From Acidobacteriota bacterium (GTDB lineage: Bacteria; Acidobacteriota; Vicinamibacteria; Fen-336): a DNA stretch of 35,947 nucleotides. Made by a program: the position numbers and the translations under genes. The notes beneath the pieces are model-generated. The model saw only the letters and a list, made by a program, of their open reading frames with translations. It searched no databases and was not told where the DNA came from. Where the stretch lies: positions 1 to 35,947 of the forward strand of contig JAJDNV010000139.1 of the NCBI GenBank assembly GCA_022340545.1, given 5' to 3'. Below, in pieces: positions 1 to 6,483 of this stretch (position 1 is its first letter; each line of letters starts with the position of its first letter).

Positions 1-458
1 TGCGTCGTGCCCGCCTCGGCGCACGCCTCAGTCATCACATCCGAGAGCTTCGGGCAGAACGGGTGGGCGAGGGCCACGTGCGCCACGAGCCCCCGACCGA
101 AGAACGTTGAACGGCGCTGCCGGGTACGGTCGACGAACTGATCCGGGACCATCACGTGGAGCGGCTCGTACTCCTGCTTGAGCGAGCCCACCGCGGAAAC
201 GGACAGGATCCACTGGACCCCGAGCTGCTTCATGGCGAAGACGTTCGCGCAGTAGTTCAGCTCGTGAGGCAGGATGCGGTGCCCGCGGGCGTGGCGCGGC
301 AGGAAGGCCACGCGGTTGCCCTCCAGGTTGCCGACCATGAGGGCGTCCGAGGGAGGACCGAAGGGGGTCTCGACCTGGACCTCCTTCAGGTCGGTGAAGC
401 CGTCCATCTGGTAGAGGCCGCTGCCGCCGATGATCCCGATGTCCACGCGCTCGCTCAT
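1..458 (-). CDS. mtnP: S-methyl-5'-thioadenosine phosphorylase (MTAP/MTIP family), C-terminus beyond window edge
   Basis: The enzyme phosphorolyses 5'-methylthioadenosine (or 5'-methylthioinosine) to the base and 5-methylthioribose-1-phosphate in methionine salvage; it is cytosolic. Reading from ATG 458 toward base 1 gives about 152 residues. They start with VDIGIIGGSGLYQMDG, the phosphate-binding glycine loop of the family, and continue through PRHARGHRILPHELNY, SVSAVGSL, VPDQFVDRTRQR and HPFCPK. All of these are typical of the MTAP branch of PNP/UDP phosphorylases. The start has a good Shine-Dalgarno (GAGGTGA, then ACGAGG before ATG). A weak promoter, TTGCGT-N18-TACGAT, lies on the minus strand at 514-485. 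The C-terminal half, with the residues that separate adenosine from inosine specificity, lies outside the window, so MTAP versus MTIP cannot be settled. Confidence 0.9.
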   Translation of the reverse strand, partial: MSERVDIGIIGGSGLYQMDGFTDLKEVQVETPFGPPSDALMVGNLEGNRVAFLPRHARGHRILPHELNYCANVFAMKQLGVQWILSVSAVGSLKQEYEPLHVMVPDQFVDRTRQRRSTFFGRGLVAHVALAHPFCPKLSDVMTEACAEAGTT

Positions 459-484
459 CCTCGTCACCTCGAATCCGGGGCGTC

Positions 485-514
485 ATCGTACGGTTCCCGT
501 CGCCCTGCACGCAA
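485..514 (-). promoter_or_regulatory. Possible sigma70 promoter of mtnP
   Basis: The minus strand reads TTGCGT (514-509), an 18-base spacer and TACGAT (490-485). The expected start near 478 gives a leader of about 20 bases that includes the GAGGTGA ribosome-binding site. The -35 matches consensus at 3 of 6 positions, so support is modest. Confidence 0.35.
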
Positions 515-569
515 ACCGGGCCCGGGGCACGGGCAGGAAGCGGAGGCCCGAGCTCGGAAGGCCGCCGGG

Positions 570-1940
570 TCACGGCTCCGGGGGCTTTGTCTTCTCCTTG
601 AGCTCCAGCAGCACCCCGGTCGCCGCGCGGGGATGCACGAAGGCCACGCGACAGCCTTCGGCGCCAGGCCGGGGGACCTCGTCGACGAGCTCGACCCCCC
701 GGGTCTTCATCTCTGCCAGGGTGGCGTCCAGGTCGTCGACGAGGATGCAGACGTGGTGGAGACCCGAGCGCTTCTCGAGGAAACGGGCGATCGCGGAGCT
801 CGGCGCGGTCGGCTCGAGTAGCTCGAGACGCGACTCCCCCACCGCCAGGAACGCCGCCCTCACCTTCTCGGTGGGAACGTCATGGGTCTCGCCCACGGGG
901 AAGCCGAGGGCCTCCCACGACTTCACCGCCTCGGCCAGGCTCGCCACGGCGATACCGAGATGGTCGATCCTCCGGCTCGTCGCCGGGAGCCCCATCTTTT
1001 CGACGGCTTCGTCGGCGGCGGCGTAGGGATCGATGACCCGGTCCACCATCCGTGCGACGGTCTTCTCGACCTCCCCCGGCGCGAGCACGCGCTGAAACGC
1101 GTGCCCCATGAGCCGCTCACGCACCGCGCGTTCCAGCTGACGCTGCAGACGGTGGCGCCGCCGGCCGGCGAGCGCACCCGAAGCCTCCGTCCGGCGGTGA
1201 AGCTCGTCGAGCGCCTCGAGGAGCTCCGTGGTTCCACGGTCCTCGACGGCCACGGTCCTGACGATTCGCGGCGGCGGCTCGTCGCTGTCGGAGAGCGAGA
1301 GCATGGCCTCGATCTCCGCCAACAGGCTCTCGACGCCGTCACGGTCGGCCTTGTTCACGACGAACACGTCGGCGATCTCCATGATCCCGGCCTTCAAGGC
1401 CTGGACCTCGTCACCCAGCCCGGGGACGAGGACCACGATGCTCACGTCGGCGCTGCCCACGATGTCGACCTCGTCCTGGCCGACCCCGACCGTCTCGACC
1501 AGGATCACCTCCTTCCCGGAGGCCTGGAGGAGGGTGAGGGCCTGGTCGGTGGCGGCGGCGAGGCCACCCAGGTGGCCGCGGGTGGCCATGGAGCGGATGA
1601 AGACGCCGGGGTCGGTGGCGTGCGCCTGCATGCGGATCCGGTCGCCCAGGATCGCCCCCCCGCTGAAGGGCGACGTCGGATCGACCGCCACGATCCCGAC
1701 CGTCCGGCCCTGCTCCCGCAGGCGAGCGGTCAGTCGGTCGACCAGCGAGGACTTGCCCGCCCCCGGCGGTCCGGTGACGCCGACCACGAGGCCCGTGCCC
1801 GCGTGGGGGAAGACGGCGGCAAGGAGGCCGCGCGCGTCGGGGTGGCCGTCCTCGACGAGGGAGATGGCGCGGGCCAGCGCCCGCTCGTCCCCCGCCCGGA
1901 CGCCGCGGGCGAGGTCGTCAATGCCCTGGGCACCGCCCAC
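570..1940 (-). CDS. MeaB-type methylmalonyl-CoA mutase GTPase chaperone fused to methylmalonyl-CoA epimerase
   Basis: This 456-residue protein has two parts. Residues 1 to about 315 are a MeaB/ArgK G3E GTPase, which loads and protects the cobalamin of methylmalonyl-CoA mutase. Visible motifs are Walker A GPPGAGKSS from residue 57, the switch region AVDPTSPFSGGAILGDR, VETVGVGQ and the base-recognition NKAD. Residues about 325-451 are a vicinal-oxygen-chelate methylmalonyl-CoA epimerase, with IDHLGIAV, GLHHVCILVDD and VLLEL carrying the expected metal-ligand His/His/Glu (His327, His395 or His396, Glu446). The usual separate proteins are about 310-330 and 130-150 residues, so both halves look complete. 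The GTG start at 1940 lies two bases after the acyl-CoA dehydrogenase stop, so the two are cotranscribed and probably translationally coupled. The mutase catalytic subunit is in the window but 16 kb away. Confidence 0.93.
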   Translation of the reverse strand: MGGAQGIDDLARGVRAGDERALARAISLVEDGHPDARGLLAAVFPHAGTGLVVGVTGPPGAGKSSLVDRLTARLREQGRTVGIVAVDPTSPFSGGAILGDRIRMQAHATDPGVFIRSMATRGHLGGLAAATDQALTLLQASGKEVILVETVGVGQDEVDIVGSADVSIVVLVPGLGDEVQALKAGIMEIADVFVVNKADRDGVESLLAEIEAMLSLSDSDEPPPRIVRTVAVEDRGTTELLEALDELHRRTEASGALAGRRRHRLQRQLERAVRERLMGHAFQRVLAPGEVEKTVARMVDRVIDPYAAADEAVEKMGLPATSRRIDHLGIAVASLAEAVKSWEALGFPVGETHDVPTEKVRAAFLAVGESRLELLEPTAPSSAIARFLEKRSGLHHVCILVDDLDATLAEMKTRGVELVDEVPRPGAEGCRVAFVHPRAATGVLLELKEKTKPPEP

Positions 1941-1942
1941 GC

Positions 1943-3130
1943 CTAGCGGACCACCCCGCGGAGGTCCAGCAGCTGCCGTGCGATCACCATCCGCTGGACC
2001 TCGCTCGTGCCCTCTCCGATCGTGCCCAGCTTGGCGTCGCGCAGATAGCGCTCCACGGGGTAGTCCTTCAGGTAGCCGTATCCGCCGTGGATCTGGACGG
2101 CCTCGAGCGCGACCTGGACCGCGGCCTCCCCGGCGAAGAGCTTGGCCATCGACGCCTCGGCGGTGAGCCTCCGGCCCGCGTCGGCCAGGGCCGCGCCCCG
2201 CCAGGTGAGAAGCCGGGCCGCGTCCACCTGGGTCGCCATCTCTGCGATCTTGAACTGGATCCCCTGGAAGTCGCCCAGCCGGCGACCGAACTGCTCCCGT
2301 TCTCCGGCGTAGCGGATGGAGGCCTCGAGGCTCGCCTGCGCGATCCCCACCGAGAAGGCGGCGATGCCGACGCGACCCTTGTCGAGGATCTTCAAGGTGT
2401 CGATGAAGCCCATCCCCTCCGAGCCGAGGAGGCGGTCGGCGGGGAGGCGGCACCCTTCGAGGACGAGCTCCGACGTGTCGGATCCGCGGCAGCCGAGCTT
2501 GTCCTCCTTTTTGCCGGGGCGGAAGCCGGATTCGCCGCGCTCGACGATGAACGCGGAGATTCCCCTGCTGCCCTTCGCGCGGTCGGTCACGGCCATGAGC
2601 ACCGCGGTGTCCGCGACGGAGCCGTTGGTGATGAAGGTCTTCGAACCGTTCAGAACCCAGCCGTCTCCGTCGCGCACCGCGGTGGTGCGCATCCCGCCGG
2701 CGTCGGATCCCGAGCCCGGCTCGGTGAGACCCCAGCAACCGACCTTCTCCCCCATCGCGAGGGGGACCAGGAATCGCTTCTTCTGCTCGACGGTGCCGGC
2801 CAGGAAGAGGTGGGCCGAGGCCAGGCTGTGGTGGGCGGTGAGAGACAGCGCGACGCTGGCGTCGACCCGGGCCAGCTCCTCCATGACGAGGGCCCAGTCC
2901 AGCGTGCCGAGACCCGCCCCGCCGTACTCGGCGGGCCAGCACACGCCCATCAGGCCCAGCTCGGCGAGCTTCGTGAAGACCTCGCGCGGGAAATGCTGCT
3001 GCTCGTCCCACTCGCGCGAGTGGGGACCCAGCTCCTTTTCCGCGAAGTCGCGGACCGTCTTCCGAAGGAGCTGCTGCTCCTCGCTCAGGTCGAAGTCCAA
3101 CGCGGCCTCCCGCGGTGTGCGGGTGCGCAC
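1943..3130 (-). CDS. Acyl-CoA dehydrogenase (short/branched-chain type)
   Basis: This FAD-dependent enzyme puts the alpha,beta double bond into an acyl-CoA and passes electrons to ETF. The 395 residues show all family blocks: AEYGGAGLG, the FAD motif LTEPGSGSDAGGM, FITNG, the R-x-x-FG block (REQFGRRLGDFQGIQFK), QIHGGYGYLKDYPVER and the C-terminal IGEGTSEVQRMVIAR, whose first Glu is the expected catalytic base. It opens an operon with the MeaB-epimerase fusion, which suggests branched-chain or propionate-generating substrates, but sequence alone does not fix chain length. The start is uncertain. GTG 3130 has GGAGG ten bases upstream. TTG 3100 follows GGGAGG by about five bases and gives the family-typical beginning MDFDLSEEQQ. 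An out-of-frame ATG at 3135 opens a 16-codon ORF ending at 3085. Confidence 0.95.
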   Translation of the reverse strand: MRTRTPREAALDFDLSEEQQLLRKTVRDFAEKELGPHSREWDEQQHFPREVFTKLAELGLMGVCWPAEYGGAGLGTLDWALVMEELARVDASVALSLTAHHSLASAHLFLAGTVEQKKRFLVPLAMGEKVGCWGLTEPGSGSDAGGMRTTAVRDGDGWVLNGSKTFITNGSVADTAVLMAVTDRAKGSRGISAFIVERGESGFRPGKKEDKLGCRGSDTSELVLEGCRLPADRLLGSEGMGFIDTLKILDKGRVGIAAFSVGIAQASLEASIRYAGEREQFGRRLGDFQGIQFKIAEMATQVDAARLLTWRGAALADAGRRLTAEASMAKLFAGEAAVQVALEAVQIHGGYGYLKDYPVERYLRDAKLGTIGEGTSEVQRMVIARQLLDLRGVVR

Positions 3131-3185
3131 CGCATCTTTTCCTCCGTGATCTTACCGGGAACGTCCGGCGGGGGACAATGTTCGA

Positions 3186-4004
3186 GTGAAGAAGAAGGTC
3201 GGGCGCCGCCGATGGGTCATGGTCGCCTTCGTCGCTTTGGGCGCCCTGGGCCTCCTCGGGGCCTGGGTGGCCGCGGGGCTGCCCCCGCGCTCCGAGGTCC
3301 GGGCCCTGGCCACGACGAGACCCGGGAAGACGGCCTTGATGCGCCAGCGCGAACGGGAGGCCGAGCGGAAGGGCGAGCAGGCGCGGCGGTCTCAGACCTG
3401 GGTCCCGCTCTCACGGGTCTCGCGTCATCTCCTCCACGCGGTGCTCGCGTCAGAAGACCAGCGTTTCTTCGGACACGGGGGGATCGACTGGACCGCGCTG
3501 CGGGACTCGGTCGAGGACAACGTGAAGAGGCGACGGCTGTGGCGCGGGGGCAGCACCCTCACCCAGCAGCTCGCCAAGAATCTGTTCTTCGGCACGAGCC
3601 GGACCCCGGTCCGCAAGGCCCGCGAGCTCGTGGTCACGAGCTGGCTCGAGGAGGACCTCACCAAGTTCCGGATCCTGACCCTGTACCTCAACGTGATCGA
3701 GTGGGGCGACGGCGTCTACGGTTGCGAGGCGGCGGCCCGGCACTGGTACGACAAGTCGGCGGCCTCCTTGACGCCGGCGGAGGCGGCCGGGCTCGCGGCC
3801 ATGATCCCGAACCCGCGGCGTATCAACCCGCGGACAAACCCGCGGTGGTTTGAGCGCGCCCGGGGGCGGGTTCTCGCGTTGATGGAACAGTCGGGCTATC
3901 TCGACCGGGACCTGGTCGGTCTCGGGGCGGATCCGCCTTCCCCGACCCCCATCGAACCCGCGGAGCCCGTGCCGGAGACACCCGGACCCGCCATCCCGCC
4001 GTGA
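3186..4004 (+). CDS. mtgA: Monofunctional biosynthetic peptidoglycan transglycosylase
   Basis: This GT51 enzyme polymerises lipid II into glycan strands on the periplasmic face of the inner membrane. The 272 residues have a basic N-terminus and one membrane segment (about residues 10-31). The GT51 domain follows, with the catalytic EDQRFFGHGGIDW block (catalytic Glu90), GGSTLTQQLAKNLF at 121-134, RKARELVVTSWLEEDLTK with the second catalytic Glu region, and YLNVIEWGDGVYG. There is no transpeptidase domain, which marks it as MtgA rather than a class A PBP. A proline-rich tail follows residue 245. The start is GTG 3186. No clear Shine-Dalgarno is present, but a GACAAT hexamer at 3174-3179 sits six bases upstream, which would fit a leaderless mRNA. 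The gene is divergent from the acyl-CoA dehydrogenase across about 55 bases. Confidence 0.93.
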   Translation: MKKKVGRRRWVMVAFVALGALGLLGAWVAAGLPPRSEVRALATTRPGKTALMRQREREAERKGEQARRSQTWVPLSRVSRHLLHAVLASEDQRFFGHGGIDWTALRDSVEDNVKRRRLWRGGSTLTQQLAKNLFFGTSRTPVRKARELVVTSWLEEDLTKFRILTLYLNVIEWGDGVYGCEAAARHWYDKSAASLTPAEAAGLAAMIPNPRRINPRTNPRWFERARGRVLALMEQSGYLDRDLVGLGADPPSPTPIEPAEPVPETPGPAIPP

Positions 4005-4020
4005 CGGACCTCGCGGTCCG
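4005..4020 (+). other. Short hairpin after mtgA
   Basis: CGGACC and GGTCCG form a perfect 6-bp stem with a TCGC loop directly after the mtgA stop codon. No T-run follows, so it is at best a weak or Rho-assisted end, or an mRNA-stability element before the CBS gene. Confidence 0.4.
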
Positions 4021-4041
4021 GCCTCGGTGTACCATCTCCAT

Positions 4042-4485
4042 ATGCATGCCCGAGTGCCGCAAGTCTCCGACTACATGACGTCGGACCCGATGACCCTGAG
4101 CCCGGAAGACAATCTCATGCAAGCGCTCGAGACGATGCGCCTGCGGGGAGTGCGACGACTCCCGGTGACGGTAGGCGGGACGCTCGTCGGGCTCGTGACC
4201 GAGGGCGACCTCAAGCGGGCGGAGCCGTCGATGCTGACCGAATCTGAAGAGGGCTTCAACCGGGTGATGGAGGGCACACCGATCTCCCGCATCATGATCC
4301 AGAACCCGGTCACCGTGACCGCGGAGACCCCGCTCGTCGACGCGGCGGAGACGCTCTACAACACGAAGTACGGGGCACTGCCGGTGGTCTCCGGGGATCG
4401 GGTCGTCGGGATCCTCACGGACAATGACCTCGTCCACGCTCTGGTGGACCTGCTCCGCGGAGACCCGCCGGGCAATCAGGCCTGA
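4042..4485 (+). CDS. CBS-domain pair protein
   Basis: This small soluble protein of about 147 residues is made almost entirely of two CBS motifs (a Bateman module), which usually bind adenine nucleotides or SAM and act as sensors. The first repeat runs from VSDYMTSDPMTLSPEDNLMQ to LVGLVTEGDLKRAEP. The second runs from ISRIMIQNPVTVTAETPL to VVGILTDNDLVHALVDLL. A linker that could be helical joins them, and no effector domain is attached. I prefer ATG 4042; the in-frame GTG at 4027 would add MYHLH. Neither has a Shine-Dalgarno. TACCAT at 4030-4035 lies six bases before ATG 4042 and could be a -10 element for a leaderless transcript. It is 12 bases from the downstream methyltransferase, so the two are probably cotranscribed. 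The ligand and partner are unknown. Confidence 0.88.
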   Translation: MHARVPQVSDYMTSDPMTLSPEDNLMQALETMRLRGVRRLPVTVGGTLVGLVTEGDLKRAEPSMLTESEEGFNRVMEGTPISRIMIQNPVTVTAETPLVDAAETLYNTKYGALPVVSGDRVVGILTDNDLVHALVDLLRGDPPGNQA

Positions 4486-4497
4486 CGCAGGAAGCCG

Positions 4498-5220
4498 GTG
4501 ACCGCCTCGCGTGAGGACGCGGACGTCGAGACCTCCTCCGACGCCTACGCCCGGCGCTTTGCGGGACCGGTCGGTGACTACTTCCTGAAGGTGCAGGCGG
4601 AGGCGACCCTCGAGCTGCTGCGCCCGTGGCCCGGGGCCAGCGTCGTCGAGGTCGGGGGTGGACACGGACAGGTGACCGGGCCCCTCGTCGAGAGCGGATA
4701 CGACGTGACCGTCTTTGGCAGTGATCCCTCCTGCGAGCGTCGCGTGCGCGAGTGGACGGAGACGGGACGGGCGCGGTTTGCCACGGGAGATCTCCTTCAC
4801 GCCTCCTGGCCGGACCGCTCGTTCGACGTGGCGTTGTCCTACCGCCTTCTACCGCACCTGCACCGCTGGGACGCGCTCGTGGCCGAGCTCACCCGCCTCG
4901 CCCGCGTCGCGGTCGTGGTCGACTACCCGACCGGCCGAAGCGTCAACGCGATCTCGAGGTGGCTGTTCGGGCTCAAGAAAGGCGTCGAAGGAGACACACG
5001 CCCCTTCACCGTCTTCGCCGACGCCGACGTGGAAAGGGCCTTCGCCGGCCGGGGCTTCGTCCCGACCGGGCGGCAGGCCCAGTTCCTGTTCCCGATGGCC
5101 CTTCACCGGGCCGCGGGATCCGCCGGACTCACGCGCGCGCTCGAGGGAGCGGGCGCAGCACTGGGCCTGCGCCGGGCGTTCGGGTCACCGGTCATCCTCA
5201 GGGTCGAGCGGCGTGGCTGA
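4498..5220 (+). CDS. Class I SAM-dependent methyltransferase
   Basis: The 240-residue protein has the Rossmann methyltransferase fold. Motif I is VVEVGGGHGQVTG (about residue 49). An acidic residue follows in the second strand (VFGSDPSCERR), then ATGDLLHASWPDRSFDVALS as motifs II/III. The C-terminal part (RWLFGLKKGVEGDTRPFTVF and onward) resembles small-molecule or lipid methyltransferases of the methyltransf_11/25 groups. The GTG start at 4498 is preceded by AGGAAG at good spacing. It follows the CBS gene by 12 bases and its stop overlaps the start of a second methyltransferase, so both are probably made from one mRNA. The substrate cannot be read from the sequence; a lipid, quinone or sugar acceptor are all possible. 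Confidence 0.85.
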   Translation: MTASREDADVETSSDAYARRFAGPVGDYFLKVQAEATLELLRPWPGASVVEVGGGHGQVTGPLVESGYDVTVFGSDPSCERRVREWTETGRARFATGDLLHASWPDRSFDVALSYRLLPHLHRWDALVAELTRLARVAVVVDYPTGRSVNAISRWLFGLKKGVEGDTRPFTVFADADVERAFAGRGFVPTGRQAQFLFPMALHRAAGSAGLTRALEGAGAALGLRRAFGSPVILRVERRG

Positions 5221-6001
5221 GCCCGCGACCCCGCGCGAGTGGGCGGCGGCTCTCTTCCGCCGGTCCGTGCTCAAGCAGCGCAAGCTCGCCGAGGTGACGG
5301 CTCTGCTGGGCTCGACCGAAGGGCAGCGCTGCCTCGACCTCGGCTCGGACAACGGTGTCGTGAGCCTCCTTTTGCGCGAGCTCGGCGGCGAGTGGTCGTC
5401 GGGCGACCTCACGGAGGCCGCAGTCGCCTCCATCCGCTCGCTCGTGGGAGAGGAGGCCCACCTCGTGCGCGGCGACCGGCTTCCCTTCGCCGACGGGACC
5501 TTCGATCGCGTGGCGGTGGTGGACATGCTGGAGCACGTGCCGGACGAGGACGCCTTCGTGGCCGAGCTCGCCCGAGTGACGAAGCCGGGAGGACGCCTCG
5601 TCGTGAACACGCCGCACCTCAAGCGCACGGCGCTGCGTCGGCTGCGTCGCGCCCTTGGGCAGACCGACGAGAAGCACGGCCACCTGCGTCCGGGGTACAC
5701 GCCGGCCCGGCTGCGCGAGCTCCTCGACCCCCGGTTCGAGATGGGACCGTACCGGACGTACTCGCGCTTCTTCTCCGAGCTGGTCGACACGTTCGTCAAC
5801 TGGGGGGTCGAGCGCCTGGGGAAGGGCTCCTCGGCCAAGGGAATGGTGGTGACCGGCTCCGACCTCGCGCGCCACCAACGCTCATTCCGGCTCTGGAGCG
5901 GCCTCTACCCGTTCGTGTGGACGGTGACCCGTCTCGACGCCCTCGTGCCCGCCTCCGGCTACATGCTGATCGCCGCCGCCGAGCGGACTAGTGGCACGTG
6001 A
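5213..6001 (+). CDS. Class I SAM-dependent methyltransferase (UbiE-like fold)
   Basis: A 262-residue protein starting at GTG 5213, inside the last codons of the preceding methyltransferase (8-base overlap, same strand), which indicates translational coupling. Motif I is CLDLGSDNGVVSLLL; the acidic loop is SSGDLTEAAVAS, then VRGDRLPFADGTFDRVAVVDMLEHVPD, the methyltransf_11 motif II with its LEHVPD signature, and TKPGGRLVVNTP. The C-terminal segment (HGHLRPGYTPARLRELL, then RTYSRFFSELVDTFVNWGVERLG) is characteristic of the glycan/lipid-associated methyltransferases found beside glycosyltransferases. It differs from its neighbour in sequence, so the pair is not a recent duplication. Substrate unknown. 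Confidence 0.88.
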   Translation: MAEPATPREWAAALFRRSVLKQRKLAEVTALLGSTEGQRCLDLGSDNGVVSLLLRELGGEWSSGDLTEAAVASIRSLVGEEAHLVRGDRLPFADGTFDRVAVVDMLEHVPDEDAFVAELARVTKPGGRLVVNTPHLKRTALRRLRRALGQTDEKHGHLRPGYTPARLRELLDPRFEMGPYRTYSRFFSELVDTFVNWGVERLGKGSSAKGMVVTGSDLARHQRSFRLWSGLYPFVWTVTRLDALVPASGYMLIAAAERTSGT

Positions 6002-6026
6002 CCGAAGTCGTGAGTAGGGGCGACGC

Positions 6027-6431
6027 CTAGTCCTGGTCCAGCGTCGCCAGCAACCGGTCGAGGAAGGTGGCCTGAGCCGGGTGGAGCAGGAGACGGGCCC
6101 GGTCCAGGGCCAGGAACTGCGCCCGGTCGACCTCCCACGACGCGCAGCGGGGCTCGGCATCCTCGGGCGCGGGGCCGGCGAAGCCGTGGATCCGCTTGCG
6201 GCTGCGGGCGAGGTCCACGCTGCCAATGGAGTGCAACGAACCCGCGGACACCCCGGTCTCCTCTTCGGTCTCGCGGCGGGCCGTCGTCTCGAAATCCTCC
6301 CCGGGCTCGGTCTTGCCTTTCGGGATGCTCCACGGCGCCCCGCGGTTGTAGCGGCCAGAAGGGTGGACGATGAGAACCTCCAGCTGACCGCCGTTGCGCC
6401 GATACAGGAGCGTCCCCGCCGACTCGGTCAC
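6027..6431 (-). CDS. Nudix hydrolase
   Basis: A 134-residue single-domain Nudix pyrophosphohydrolase. The Nudix box is complete: Gly39, Glu45 and the REUxEExGU core RETEEETGV at 53-61, which binds the catalytic Mg2+. The N-terminus SAGTLLYRR and the block WSIPKGKTEPGE before the box match the small diadenosine-polyphosphate/MutT-like enzymes that act on X-linked nucleoside diphosphates. SWEVDRAQFLALDRAR near the end is also typical of that group. Start is GTG 6431. It lies about 50 bases downstream of the GGDEF gene on the same strand and may share its transcript. The exact nucleotide substrate cannot be deduced. The close link to a cyclic-dinucleotide synthase is suggestive only. Confidence 0.9.
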   Translation of the reverse strand: MTESAGTLLYRRNGGQLEVLIVHPSGRYNRGAPWSIPKGKTEPGEDFETTARRETEEETGVSAGSLHSIGSVDLARSRKRIHGFAGPAPEDAEPRCASWEVDRAQFLALDRARLLLHPAQATFLDRLLATLDQD

Positions 6432-6483
6432 GACCGCATCGCCTCGCCCCCGCGGCGGAACAGAAGCAGCATCAGGAGGCGCA

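Noticed and set aside
1941-3011. N-terminal extension of the MeaB-epimerase frame up to 3011
   Set aside because: This stretch is an out-of-frame reading of the acyl-CoA dehydrogenase gene; GTG 1940 gives the normal MeaB N-terminus.
2087-3853. Long open frame on the plus strand opposite the acyl-CoA dehydrogenase
   Set aside because: Its codons mirror the GC-rich third positions of the real minus-strand gene; the product is Arg/Gly/Ala-rich with no known motif.
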